Shown here piece after piece: positions 23,178-32,187 of a DNA stretch of 34,519 nt. Origin of the DNA: Oligoflexia bacterium (GTDB lineage Bacteria; Bdellovibrionota; UBA1018). Numbering within the stretch: position 1 is the first letter of the stretch; the number at the start of each line of letters is the position of its first letter. Position numbers and translations under genes: made by a program. The notes under the pieces are model-generated. The model saw only the letters and a program-made list of their open reading frames with translations. It was not told the origin of the DNA and made no database searches. The DNA lies in assembly GCA_014376785.1 (NCBI GenBank), contig JACMQW010000053.1, positions 1-34,519 of the forward strand, read 5' to 3'.

Positions 23178-24980
23178 ATGTGCCCGAAAAAAACCAAAAC
23201 CGAAACTTTATCCGAAACTGCTGCGCCCCACACGACTCCAATCGACGCGATCACAGACAATGAAAACACCCTGGAAACAGCGGCGCTTGAAACGGCTGCA
23301 TCTGAGTGGGCAACTGACGATTCAGAAGTCGAAGAAAACGACGAAAAGATGAACGAAGCGGCCGTGGAAGCGACCGGAAGTTTCAACTCTAAACCCGAAG
23401 CGGCACCTGAAGCAGACGATGAAGCGCGCGAAACTCCGATCTCACTGATGATGAATCCTTATCAATTGAACGACACCCGCGATATCTCCGCCGCTCAAAA
23501 CTCAGACGAGGAATTAGAGCTCGACGAAGTTCCCGGGCATGAAGCCGATGCCTATGAAGAAGCCGCCCTTGAAGCAGTCGCGGCTGAACTTGCCGGTGAC
23601 TGGATCGAAACCCCGCTCAGTGCAGCCACCGCATTCCGCGAAGAAGAGGCGGCTGGATTAGAAGCGAAAGCCGACGTGGTCACGGAACTGAATCAGTTGG
23701 CTCCTTCCGCCGAAGTGCTCGAAGCGGCCGGTTTAGAAAGCCCAGAGTCCGAGCAGGTAGCACAATCGGTCGAACCTGAATTCGCACGGGCACTCGATGA
23801 AGCAGAAGCAAACTTAGAAGACGACTTTGCAGAAGACTCTGAAGAAGATGCCCCGCTTGAACTCGCCGATGATGCGGAAATGGCAGAGACCCTCACCCGC
23901 CTCCAAAAGAAAATGGAACTCGAAGCAGCCGAAGGTGTGAAAGCGCTGGAAGCGGCAGCCGCATTGACCGCTAAAGACGCAAAACAACTGCTCGCTGACC
24001 AAATCGCCGAGGACGAGGCTCTCGAACAGGCCATGGCTGATGAGAACGCGGAAGAAATCGATCCGGAACTCCAGGCTGCCTTGCCCCGCGAACCCGAAGA
24101 AGATGAATCGGGAAATCTCGATCTCACCGAGATGGAAAGCTGCATCGAATCGATTCTGTTCATGTCGGAGAAACCTCTCAGCGCAAAAAAACTGCAAGAC
24201 CTTCTCGGTCCCGACTTAGCCCTCGAATATTTCGAGCAAGCCCTGGTGAACCTCGCCGCTCGATACCAAAAACGCTTTCATGGGTTCGAACTCCTCGAGA
24301 TTGCGAACGGCTACCAATTTCGAACGAAGATGGCGCGGGCGCCCCTCGCTAAGAAGTTGGCAAAAGTTCAGACCCAGCGTCTTTCGACGGGCGCGATGGA
24401 ATCACTTGCGATCATCGCCTATAAACAGCCAGCCCTGAAAGACGACATCGATCAAATTCGCGGAGTGGACTCCTCGCACTTTATTCGCGGTCTGCTCGAT
24501 AAAAAGCTCATCAAGATCGCAGGACGCTCCGAACTCCCCGGCCGTCCGATGCTCTACGCAACCACGAATGATTTTCTCGAGGTATTCAGCTTGAAGTCGC
24601 TGGATTCGTTGCCGGCACTGAAGGAACTGGAATCGATGATTCCGGGCAGCCAGTCCGGAAATCCAGAAGACCGCGACCCTCGCGTGGTGAAAATGCGTGA
24701 GCTGGTCGAAGAAATGAACTTAGATGACTCCGTCTCCCTTCTTTACGATCCGAAAGAGGACGAAGCGTTCTTGTCCGAAATTCGTGAGCGAGTGAAGTCG
24801 ATCGAGATCGTCACTCCGACGCTCCAAGCTCAGAATGACGAAGCCGACGCGGTGAAGGCCGCAGGTAAAGCGCGGGCGAAGGCAATCGCGAACGGAACGT
24901 TGGATGAACAGTCGGAATCCTTTGCGGCCGCTGTCACCAAAGCACCCGTGGGTGAAACGGCGGAAATGCCGATTGAGTGA
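23178..24980 (+). CDS. scpB: Segregation and condensation protein B with long acidic N-terminal extension
   Basis: This 600-residue protein is about three times the usual ScpB length. The ScpB core starts near residue 315 (LTEMESCIESILFMSEKPLS) with two winged-helix domains; LAIIAYKQPALKDDIDQIRG and GRPMLYATTNDFLEVF are diagnostic. ScpB dimers bind ScpA and support SMC. Residues 1-315 are dominated by Glu, Asp and Ala (for example EEEAAGLEAKAD, ALDEAEANLEDDFAEDSEED), probably disordered or helical. The frame is open upstream to 22689, inside scpA, but ATG 23178, 52 nt after the scpA stop with AGGAG 12 nt before it, is the first start after scpA ends. An Ala-rich tail follows the core. Confidence 0.92.
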   Translation: MCPKKTKTETLSETAAPHTTPIDAITDNENTLETAALETAASEWATDDSEVEENDEKMNEAAVEATGSFNSKPEAAPEADDEARETPISLMMNPYQLNDTRDISAAQNSDEELELDEVPGHEADAYEEAALEAVAAELAGDWIETPLSAATAFREEEAAGLEAKADVVTELNQLAPSAEVLEAAGLESPESEQVAQSVEPEFARALDEAEANLEDDFAEDSEEDAPLELADDAEMAETLTRLQKKMELEAAEGVKALEAAAALTAKDAKQLLADQIAEDEALEQAMADENAEEIDPELQAALPREPEEDESGNLDLTEMESCIESILFMSEKPLSAKKLQDLLGPDLALEYFEQALVNLAARYQKRFHGFELLEIANGYQFRTKMARAPLAKKLAKVQTQRLSTGAMESLAIIAYKQPALKDDIDQIRGVDSSHFIRGLLDKKLIKIAGRSELPGRPMLYATTNDFLEVFSLKSLDSLPALKELESMIPGSQSGNPEDRDPRVVKMRELVEEMNLDDSVSLLYDPKEDEAFLSEIRERVKSIEIVTPTLQAQNDEADAVKAAGKARAKAIANGTLDEQSESFAAAVTKAPVGETAEMPIE

Positions 24981-25052
24981 TAACGACCTCACTCGCGCTT
25001 GAGAAGGTAATTCCATTTTCCTTTGCGAAAGCATGTCGCTGATTGATCTCGA

Positions 25053-26318
25053 CTAAAATCCGTAAGCCGTTTGAACCAGGCGCAGGATTTCCGGTTTTTT
25101 TGAATTCACCTCGAGAAAGAGCTCTGAACCCTCGCGGCCACTCGCGAATGCATCCGTGCCCTCAACATAAATCCGCTCTAAGTTTGGAGATTTCACCGAT
25201 TTGAATTCAGCGTTCAACCGATGAAAGAGTTCGGCCCGAGCAGCTAACACATCGCGAATCTCGCCGAGCGTCGTTTTGCCTTTATTTTCATAACTGAGAA
25301 CGGTGGAGATCTTCGTACCTGAACGAGTTCGGTATCCATCGAGGTAGATGCCCTCAAAGTTCGAATGGATATTTTTCTGAATCCAAGCTGAGCTTTTCGC
25401 TTCCTGGGAGAGTTCCGAAAAAATTCGGGTTAATATCCGCGATCCTCGCGCCACCTCCACCATCCCAAGCGACATGCCGAGTAGTTTTGAACCTTTTTCG
25501 AGCGGGGCGAGCGCTCCATGACGATTCGCGGTTTCGGCATTCAGATCCTGGGCATTCGCGGCCCAAGTTTCCAAATAGGCGACCACTTCATCGACCGAGT
25601 AATAGCCTCTGTATTCCGGAGACACGTCCGCTTCACCCTCTAAGTATCCGTTGAACGGATGGATTTTATGGTCGAGTGTTTTCTGGGAAGAACGAAAATG
25701 AACCAGTTCGTGGCGAATCGTCGGAGTGGTTCGGTGGGTGTTCAAAAGCGTTTCCTCAAGGGCTCGGCTCCCGATCACGATCTGCCGAGCAGATCTAAAA
25801 AAGAGCGGGTTCACTCCCTTCGTAGCATCTCGGTGGCACATGGCTTCGAACGAATCAGAAAGCGCGTCTGGCCAGTAGACAAACTTCGCCCCTCGGTCGT
25901 GTAGATACTGCGCGATTCGATTCACCTGATGCCCTTTCCCTGGCAGAAACCGGATTCCCAGCTCCGAACGCCCCTCCGAAATGTCGGTCGAGACTTCGGC
26001 TGAGATTCCGATTCGGTTGAACTCTGCGCTGATCCTACGGTATTTCTCCATCGTCGCTGCATGGGCAAGCGGAGCTACATTTCTCGTGACGAAACCAAGT
26101 TCTTCACCTCGAATGCGCTCGATCAGCTTTGACGCTTCCTGAATTTTTTCTTGGTCTTCTAAAAGAGATTGGCAATCGGCGTAAGCACCCACGCTCAATA
26201 GAGTCGCAAGTGCGGACATCAGCGTCAGTACCAGAGTCATTGCCCGCACCAGTCTTCGTGCCGGATGCAGCGTCAAAATATTGCTCTCTTCTTTGAGACG
26301 CGAAAGCCTCTTTCCCAT
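25053..26318 (-). CDS. Putative exported zinc metallopeptidase (HELVH)
   Basis: This is a 421-residue protein. A hydrophobic segment (about residues 27-47, MTLVLTLMSALATLLSVGAYA) is a signal peptide or anchor behind a long basic n-region; an internal ATG would give a normal signal. The metalloprotease motif TIRHELVHFRS has His203, Glu204 and His207. EGEADVSPEYRGYY about 22 residues later could give the third ligand, as in gluzincins. The family is not recognised, so peptidase activity is inferred from the motif. It follows the larger metallopeptidase gene by 49 nt on the same strand; the two probably form an operon. ATG 26318 follows a weak AGGTG; GTG 26324 is also possible. Confidence 0.68.
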   Translation of the reverse strand: MGKRLSRLKEESNILTLHPARRLVRAMTLVLTLMSALATLLSVGAYADCQSLLEDQEKIQEASKLIERIRGEELGFVTRNVAPLAHAATMEKYRRISAEFNRIGISAEVSTDISEGRSELGIRFLPGKGHQVNRIAQYLHDRGAKFVYWPDALSDSFEAMCHRDATKGVNPLFFRSARQIVIGSRALEETLLNTHRTTPTIRHELVHFRSSQKTLDHKIHPFNGYLEGEADVSPEYRGYYSVDEVVAYLETWAANAQDLNAETANRHGALAPLEKGSKLLGMSLGMVEVARGSRILTRIFSELSQEAKSSAWIQKNIHSNFEGIYLDGYRTRSGTKISTVLSYENKGKTTLGEIRDVLAARAELFHRLNAEFKSVKSPNLERIYVEGTDAFASGREGSELFLEVNSKKPEILRLVQTAYGF

Positions 26319-26367
26319 CTTCACCTATCGGAAAAAACCCAGGCGGCGATGAATGAAAAGCGGGAGA

Positions 26368-28128
26368 TTACGGCGACCTCACATGGCAGTCGCGAAAGAC
26401 CTGACGATGACTGAGCTCTGGAAGCGAACGGCAAGCTTCCGGAAGCCCTCCCGTGTGAAGCCTTTCCGTATGGACCAACCGAAAAAGCGGACTGGAATGG
26501 AGATCGCCTCGATCTGGATTATCGAAAGAGAGGACATCGCTTGGGAATTGCCGAATCGGATGGCAAAATTGGTTTCGCTCGTTTGGTCGAAAGCTCGCAG
26601 AGATGAGATCGGCGAAATCTTCTTCGCCATATCGCTGGGCTTCAGCGTCGCTTGCTCCGAGCGCCCGGTGTTGGCCTGCTAGGCACCCCGTGGTCGCTGA
26701 AAAATCTTCTTTCACGAAATGTGAAACGTCTGAGCGGCTGATGGCATCACTCCAAGCATGACCCATTTCGTGTGCGGTGACCGCTTCGAACTCGTGCGCG
26801 GTGATTGATTCGACGCTGTGAACGATCTTCTTTTCGTTTCGATCAAAAAAATCCGCAAAATAGTCGGCTTGCTGGGGGTCGTTCCATCGTCTTCCAAGCT
26901 TCTCAAGCATAGGATCATCGATCGAATTCATTAATGTCGACATCGGATCTGCTCCCTCTTCGGGTGGCTGCGTTCGGTAAGCGATGTCATCTTCCATCCA
27001 CTCGATAAAACGCTGATGAACTTCAGCCGGCGTTGGAGGGAGTTGGTAAGTGGATTCGGTAAAAGAACTTTTCAATTTTTCGAAGTCGTCTGACTGGAAA
27101 ATACCGTGCGAGTAGTGACTCTGCATTCCTGCAAGCACGGCTTCGGCCGTTTCCCAGACTTGTGCCTGAAACTTAGGGACCTCGGACCCGCGAACGCCTA
27201 GGTGAAGACTCCGGCGGTACGCTGCACGCCAGGCCTTTTTTGATTCCTTTTGCTCAGCACGCGCATTTTTTATAAAATGCGCCGAAGTGAGCCGAGTGAA
27301 TACCGCTCGGTAAGTTCGGTTCCATTCCGCGTCTTTTTTTTCGCCGCGGAAATTAGCCACCATCTGCTTCAGCAAAATGGGGTGAGTCCGAAGTTCCTTC
27401 ACCCATTCGACTAAAAAGAATATTTTCTGAATTCGACGAAAGTCTTTCGGAAGCGGCGCTAAGCTTAAATCCAAATCGCGAAGGTAGCGAATTCCGCTCG
27501 GAGAAATCAGCACTCGTAATACGGAATCCCTCGCATAACGCCCGTAACCCTTCTTTAACCGCTTCGCAACTTCCCCGAAATTCCGGGGTGCGCGCCAAAA
27601 AGCCTCAGAGCTCAAAACATTTGCTTCCTGAACGATGGGAGTGAAAGTCGCCGCGTACTCCGGACTCGACTTCATTTCTAAAATTTTCAAAGCGATTTCA
27701 GGGCCCAGCAGAAGACTCACCCAGCCCTCCTCGGTGTAGGCCTCATTCGAGTTGAAGAGCAGCGAAACTGCGTATCCTTCATCGAGCCAACTCGGTTTAA
27801 AAGCTTCCTCAGATGTAAGGGACGCCAATGTCTCAGATTGGATCTTAAAACGCATGGACATCCAGCGATCCAGTAAGCGCTCGAACTCCACCAGCTGATC
27901 CGCTTTAGGAGACTGCCCGATAGAGAGTGAGGACTGATCCTCGATTTCCTCTTCCGGAGCATCTCCGCAAATGGCTGACAAGCAGGCGTTTAGCTCCGCC
28001 TGGGAAGCGGACCGCGCAAGCTCGGGCAAGTGGTCCGTTTTGGAGCACCCAATGAGAGTTAAGATCGCCAGGGAGGCAATGAGTAGAACCAACCCGCTTT
28101 CGCGTATGAAGAATAGGGGCCTGATCAC
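26368..28128 (-). CDS. Metallopeptidase lipoprotein, M13-like C-terminus
   Basis: This is a 586-residue predicted lipoprotein with signal LLIASLAILTLIGC (Cys28). The C-terminal third has the zinc motif TAHEMGHAWS (His453, Glu454, His457), then GEEDFADLIS, which matches the M13/neprilysin ExxAD motif (Glu503, Asp507), then LHSSPLFR, similar to the M13 C-terminal region. The 46 residues between His457 and Glu503 are somewhat fewer than in neprilysin. The N-terminal two thirds are helical and unassigned. M13 enzymes cleave peptides outside the cytoplasm; substrate here is unknown. The start is GTG 28128 without a clear Shine-Dalgarno. It is followed by the HELVH peptidase gene. Confidence 0.75.
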   Translation of the reverse strand: MIRPLFFIRESGLVLLIASLAILTLIGCSKTDHLPELARSASQAELNACLSAICGDAPEEEIEDQSSLSIGQSPKADQLVEFERLLDRWMSMRFKIQSETLASLTSEEAFKPSWLDEGYAVSLLFNSNEAYTEEGWVSLLLGPEIALKILEMKSSPEYAATFTPIVQEANVLSSEAFWRAPRNFGEVAKRLKKGYGRYARDSVLRVLISPSGIRYLRDLDLSLAPLPKDFRRIQKIFFLVEWVKELRTHPILLKQMVANFRGEKKDAEWNRTYRAVFTRLTSAHFIKNARAEQKESKKAWRAAYRRSLHLGVRGSEVPKFQAQVWETAEAVLAGMQSHYSHGIFQSDDFEKLKSSFTESTYQLPPTPAEVHQRFIEWMEDDIAYRTQPPEEGADPMSTLMNSIDDPMLEKLGRRWNDPQQADYFADFFDRNEKKIVHSVESITAHEFEAVTAHEMGHAWSDAISRSDVSHFVKEDFSATTGCLAGQHRALGASDAEAQRYGEEDFADLISASFRPNERNQFCHPIRQFPSDVLSFDNPDRGDLHSSPLFRLVHTERLHTGGLPEACRSLPELSHRQVFRDCHVRSP

Positions 28129-28170
28129 GCCACCGCAGTACCCTAAAATGACTCATTAAGTCAACGAAGC

Positions 28171-29671
28171 TTACGCCGCTCGGAGCTTCGGGCGTTCCTG
28201 GGCGGCTGAAGTAGATTCGGCTGGGGGCTGAGGGTTCATCTCATCATCCCGGTCGCCCTTCAACCCTCGCACTGCGCCTTCCAGTTCGCGGGCGACGCCC
28301 GATAGCGCGGTCACCTCGTTTGCTAAAGCTTCAGAGGATGACTGGCAAACTTTCGCCGCACGAGCGGTGACTTGGCTCGAAGAATAAATCTCGTGAATGG
28401 CGCGACTGATCTCCGTCACTCCGTTTGCAGATTCTTGGCTTCCGGAAGAAATTTCTCCCACCATCGCGGAGACATCGGTCGAAGCTTGAAGGATTTTAGT
28501 AAGCGCGCCGCTGCATTCATGGGTGACTTCTAAGCGTTCGTTTAGAAGGCTCGACGTTGTGGAGACCATCGAATCCACCCGCTTTTTGTTGTCATCTACG
28601 GTCGACTCGACTTGCTTCATGCTCGAGTCTAGCAGCAAGTTAATTTCGCGTGCCGCATCTCCCGACATCCGAGCTAAGTTTCCGACTTCTTCGGCCACGA
28701 CTGCGAAACCTTTACCATGCTCTCCTGCTCGTGCGGCCTCGACGGAAGCATTAAAAGAGAGCAACTTCGTTTGGAAAACAATGTCGTTAATCACGCGCGT
28801 TTTTCCAGCGACTTCTTCGATCACTTTTAGAATCTGACTGACTTTCTGGTTACTATCCATCAGTTCAGACGCCGAAGTTTCGTTCGCCTGTTTTAGCTTC
28901 TGCATCGATTCGGTTAATCGATCCATAATCTCTTTGCCGTGCTCGGCGGCTTGTTTCGAGTCGTTTGAGGTCATCTCGACCTGTGACGAACGTTCGGCGG
29001 ATTTATTTACCATCGAAGATATTTGTTCCAGCGCAGCGGAAGTCTGCTGGAGTGCAGCGGTCTGTTTTTGGGCAGCGTCGGTCACTTCCTGAGAAGCGTT
29101 CGAAACTAAGCCGACCGATACGCTGATACTGTCTGATGCGCTCCCGACCCCCACCGTTGCTCGCGTGAGTTTTCTCGTCAGTCGATTCGCAATTCTGAAC
29201 GAAACGAGCAAAAGAAGGACAATGACGGCAGAACTACTCGCGAGTAAAGTGATCGTCGATGATTTAGACTGCACTTCCGCGGCCGCCACCAAATGATTTG
29301 AAGCCTTGCCAACCTGCAGAGAACTTCGCATAAGCTTCCTTTTCCTCGGCGGTGTCCCAGAACTTTTCTGCGTCCTTTAACTCCGCTTCGAAGGCTTCGA
29401 TCGCGGCGGTCGATGTGTTGACATAATTTCGAATCTGCTCGGGAGTATTTCCTCGAAGCGGTATGGAGCGGACCTCGATTCGAATTTGACGGAACTTAAA
29501 AATGAGGTCTCCGAGAACTGCGGTGACCGGGAGACTGTCTTTGGCGATCGGTTGGTAAAGTTGGATGAGTTGATGGGTTTGATAGAGCCCCATTCCACTC
29601 ACTACCATCAGACAGAGTGACGCTCCGACCGTAATCAACAATAACTTCGCTTTAAGGGAAATATTTTCTAA
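28171..29671 (-). pseudogene. Methyl-accepting chemotaxis protein, broken gene
   Basis: Two frames together make one chemoreceptor. The upstream part (to about 29264) encodes LENISLKAKLLL, a first membrane segment and three helices of a 4HB-like sensor ending at [11 protein letters not shown], then becomes GGGRGSAV and stops. The other frame continues with [15 protein letters not shown], the second membrane segment, an adaptation region and the signalling hairpin ([37 protein letters not shown]) to 28171. About 40-50 residues of the last sensor helix also seem missing at the join. The N-terminus lacks a normal start in frame: the first TTG is at 29641, and ATG 29706 is in another frame. The signalling domain by itself is intact. 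Confidence 0.7.
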
Positions 29672-29901
29672 GGAAACGATCGTGCTTTCTCTTTCCGGAA
29701 CTGCATGAAGGAACTTGAGACCCTTATGGTTTTCTCTCTGCGCAGGTTTCGTCTTGAAATAGTGAGCGATTCCAGGGACTTGAGGTCGGGACAGTCTAAG
29801 TTAAAAAACTGCAACGCGAGATCGTCCAAAAAAGTTAGGAAGGCTATCTCCACATTTCTGGGAGACCCAAAACTTCCGGATCTACCAACGCCGGTCAAGA
29901 A
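29672..29901. other. Intergenic region upstream of the chemoreceptor remnant
   Basis: About 230 nt. It has open frames on both strands, but none looks like a protein. The start of the chemoreceptor gene should lie here; ATG 29706 opens a frame that ends at 29668, one shift away from the receptor N-terminus. Confidence 0.4.
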
Positions 29902-30714
29902 TCAGTAATGAATCACTTTGCAGTAGGCCGAGCTGCGACGGATTTTCAACGGCGAGACGCTTTGGACATCGATCATCGGAAAGTCGCCACTCTGTCCCTT
30001 CTCGATATCTCCAAGCGAGATCATGCGGGTCGCAAAAAGCGCCTGGGCGGTGAGGATCCATTCACCGCGGAATCCGACGGGATCTTTGGTATCGGTCTTT
30101 AGATTATAATTATAGAAAACTCCCCAGCCGACTGGTTGATCGATCGCGTCCCCACGCGGAGTCGTAATGCGAACCGAGTAGAGGTCCTTGTAAACGAGGA
30201 ACTCCAGACGAAAGTTTCCGAAAGTCTTGAAGTCTTCGAAGGCATTGCAGACGTACGCCGTAACCGGTTTACCTGGATCGGCGAAGAGACCATTTGAATA
30301 GGCGTAGCTTCGGTCGTCGAGACCCATGATGCTGAAATATTCATGGGCGACCAGTACGAGCTTCTTACGCGGATTACTGAGAAGTGCGTCCCAGTGAATC
30401 CTCCCCATGACGATTCGATGAAGCGACGGCGTATTCACGGCGTCGAGTTCTTGGCTCCCGAGGAAAACGCGCGGGCTCGAAAAAACTCGGGTCTGCGCGA
30501 CTGCTGCTCGAAAGGCCCGCAGATCGACGCCTTTTTTTGGGGACCTTGCGAGCATGTTCGCGACCTCTAAGCCGAGGTGAACGAACTCCGCGGAGTACGC
30601 ATCTCCGCCGCCACTGGAATTCCCGCCCGTCGCAAGGGCAGGCGAAGCGTTAAAGCCGAAGCTAGCAATCATAACCAAGAAAGGCATAAAACTGATAAAG
30701 CGGCGAAAAATCAT
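29902..30714 (-). CDS. Secreted protein with HEYFS motif
   Basis: This is a 270-residue protein with a Sec signal peptide ending in SPALA, then a Gly-Ser-rich start (TGGNSSGGGDAYSAEF). The centre holds KLVLVAHEYFSIMGLDDRSY, with His124-Glu125. It looks like a metalloprotease HExxH in which the second His is replaced by Ser128, so it may be an inactive or divergent zinc protein. I associate similar HEY-(F/L)-S segments with exported proteins of Bdellovibrio-like bacteria, with no known function. The C-terminal half is strand-rich. ATG 30714 has AAAGG eight nt upstream. A terminator-like hairpin ends right before this ribosome binding site. Confidence 0.72.
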   Translation of the reverse strand: MIFRRFISFMPFLVMIASFGFNASPALATGGNSSGGGDAYSAEFVHLGLEVANMLARSPKKGVDLRAFRAAVAQTRVFSSPRVFLGSQELDAVNTPSLHRIVMGRIHWDALLSNPRKKLVLVAHEYFSIMGLDDRSYAYSNGLFADPGKPVTAYVCNAFEDFKTFGNFRLEFLVYKDLYSVRITTPRGDAIDQPVGWGVFYNYNLKTDTKDPVGFRGEWILTAQALFATRMISLGDIEKGQSGDFPMIDVQSVSPLKIRRSSAYCKVIHY

Positions 30715-30724
30715 AAACTTGCCT

Positions 30725-30788
30725 TTAAAAAAGTGGGATTGATGTGGGGCTTATCTACTTGAAGATCGCGCCGACATCAATCCCGCTT
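30725..30788 (-). terminator. Terminator or attenuator between two secreted-protein genes
   Basis: On the minus strand, AAGCGGGATTGATGT (30788-30774) pairs with ACATCAATCCCACTT (30745-30731) over 15 positions with one G-T pair. The loop is 28 nt, and T residues follow to about 30726. It lies 34 nt after the stop of the 30822 gene and only about 11 nt before the ATG of the 29902 gene, so readthrough would control the latter. Confidence 0.75.
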
Positions 30789-30821
30789 AAAATATGAAAA
30801 AAAATAACAGATGAACCGAGA

Positions 30822-31202
30822 TTAACGATGGCGTGCGAACGCTTTTGGATTCAGCTCGTTACTGAGTCGCCCCGTAGTGACGTCTTTAAAACCGACCACG
30901 CACCCGAAACTATTGCTTCCATTCGAGCTTCGGAGTCGCATGCATCCGACTCCGCTCACAGAAGAAGTTCGGGTGTACATGACGTCACCATTACCTAGGT
31001 CCACCACTTGCGGACGAACGCGGTACATGTCCTGGTAGAGGTGCTCTGCAGAATCGCCCGAGGCGACGAGGATCGCTTCGCCCTGCAGGTTACCCGAATA
31101 GTAGAGGTTATCTTTAGCGGTCGTTTCCGCTTCAGCGAAAGCGCCGACCGAAGTAAGCGCACAGAGAGCAACGAGGACAGAAGAGATTTTAGGGAGAGAC
31201 AT
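30822..31202 (-). CDS. Small secreted protein
   Basis: This is a 126-residue protein with signal peptide MSLPKISSVLVALCALTSVG followed by AFA. The mature region has YYSGNLQGEAILVAS, then VDLGNGDVMYTRTSS and two Cys (87 and 101) around an Asn/Ser-rich loop, probably a disulfide-closed hairpin. I recognise no family. ATG 31202 is fixed by AAGGAA six nt upstream; the frame is open further 5' but those residues are not signal-like. It is divergent from the TIGR02147 regulator gene, which may control it, and is followed by a terminator. Confidence 0.78.
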   Translation of the reverse strand: MSLPKISSVLVALCALTSVGAFAEAETTAKDNLYYSGNLQGEAILVASGDSAEHLYQDMYRVRPQVVDLGNGDVMYTRTSSVSGVGCMRLRSSNGSNSFGCVVGFKDVTTGRLSNELNPKAFARHR

Positions 31203-31291
31203 GGGAATTTCCTTTGAAAATGCCGAATGATTTCGACTGACCCAGGGATAACCTCGTCGCTTCCCGCAGACTCTATCGTTATTATTCACTA

Positions 31292-31320
31292 TTGACGGTG
31301 TTGTTACTAAAAAATATACA
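31292..31320 (+). promoter_or_regulatory. Sigma-70-like promoter of the TIGR02147 gene
   Basis: TTGACG (31292-31297) and TATACA (31315-31320) are separated by exactly 17 nt. The predicted start (about 31327) falls on or next to the ATG at 31328, and no Shine-Dalgarno precedes that ATG. A leaderless mRNA would fit. Confidence 0.5.
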
Positions 31321-31327
31321 ACTCCCC

Positions 31328-32182
31328 ATGCCCCAGAGGACCACAGAGAAACCTACCGCTAGAACCCTTTACGATTTTGCGGATTATAAAGAGTTCTTGA
31401 AACACACGATCGCGGAAAACCACGAGATTTACGGCTTCCAGTCGAAACTCGCGGAGGCAGCCGGCTGCCAACGGTCCTTTTTCTCTCAAGCCCTTCGTAC
31501 GTCGATTCACCTCACCCCAGAGCACGCGATCCAAATCGCGAAGTACCTCGGGATGCCCGCGGATGAGCAAGCATACTGGCTTGATCTTATTAGTTTCGCG
31601 CGCGCGGGAACGGCTGAACTGCGCGATTTCCACAGAACGAAGCTCGATAAGCAACGCGTGCGGGTGCGTACCCTCGCGAAACGTTTTGCCGAGAAAAAGA
31701 TCACGTCTGCCGAGCAGGCGGCGGCCTATTACGAAACGTGGATGCCGTCCGCAGTTCACATCCTTGTGACGATCCCGGAATTCCGCACGGCCCAGGCGAT
31801 CGCCGCGCGGCTCGGCATCTCCCTCGATCAAGTCTCGCTGATCCTCGGACGCCTCCAGGGGATGGGCCTAATCGAACGCGCGGGAGACCGCTGGGTGGCG
31901 ACGAATCAAAACCTTCATTTACCGAAGGCCTCCGCGTTCACAGTCGCGAACCACCGAAACTGGCGCCAGTGGGCGATCGATGATGCCTCTGCTTCGCGGA
32001 GAGACTCGGTTCATTACACCTCCGTTCATTCGCTGAGCCGTGCAGATTACGAGATCTTTCAGAACCTGCTGCTTGCATTCCTCGACCAAAACCGAAAACG
32101 CATCGCGGAATCGAAAGAAGAGGAACTCTGCGTTTTTCTTTGTGACTTCTTCGTCGTCGATCGAAGCATCCGCCGCCAGTGA
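31328..32182 (+). CDS. TIGR02147-family putative transcriptional regulator
   Basis: This is a 284-residue protein with no signal peptide. The N-terminal part has the family pattern YDFADYKEFLKHTIAE, FQSKLAEAAGCQRSFFSQAL, LTPEHAIQIAKYLGM and DEQAYWLDLISFARAG. This includes a helix-turn-helix-like stretch at about residues 36-75. A second winged-helix-like region (LGISLDQVSLILGRLQGMGLIER) lies in the middle, and the C-terminus carries two Cys. The family is frequent in Fibrobacter and Bdellovibrio-like genomes and is presumed to regulate transcription; few members are tested. ATG 31328 is the first plausible start. The gene is divergent from a small secreted protein and ends 5 nt from the convergent GT87-like gene. 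Confidence 0.87.
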   Translation: MPQRTTEKPTARTLYDFADYKEFLKHTIAENHEIYGFQSKLAEAAGCQRSFFSQALRTSIHLTPEHAIQIAKYLGMPADEQAYWLDLISFARAGTAELRDFHRTKLDKQRVRVRTLAKRFAEKKITSAEQAAAYYETWMPSAVHILVTIPEFRTAQAIAARLGISLDQVSLILGRLQGMGLIERAGDRWVATNQNLHLPKASAFTVANHRNWRQWAIDDASASRRDSVHYTSVHSLSRADYEIFQNLLLAFLDQNRKRIAESKEEELCVFLCDFFVVDRSIRRQ

Positions 32183-32187
32183 AAAGA

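Noticed and set aside
29668-29898. Minus-strand frame of 76 codons upstream of the chemoreceptor
   Set aside because: Its composition is not protein-like. Only its last 12 codons, from ATG 29706, might be the displaced start of the receptor.
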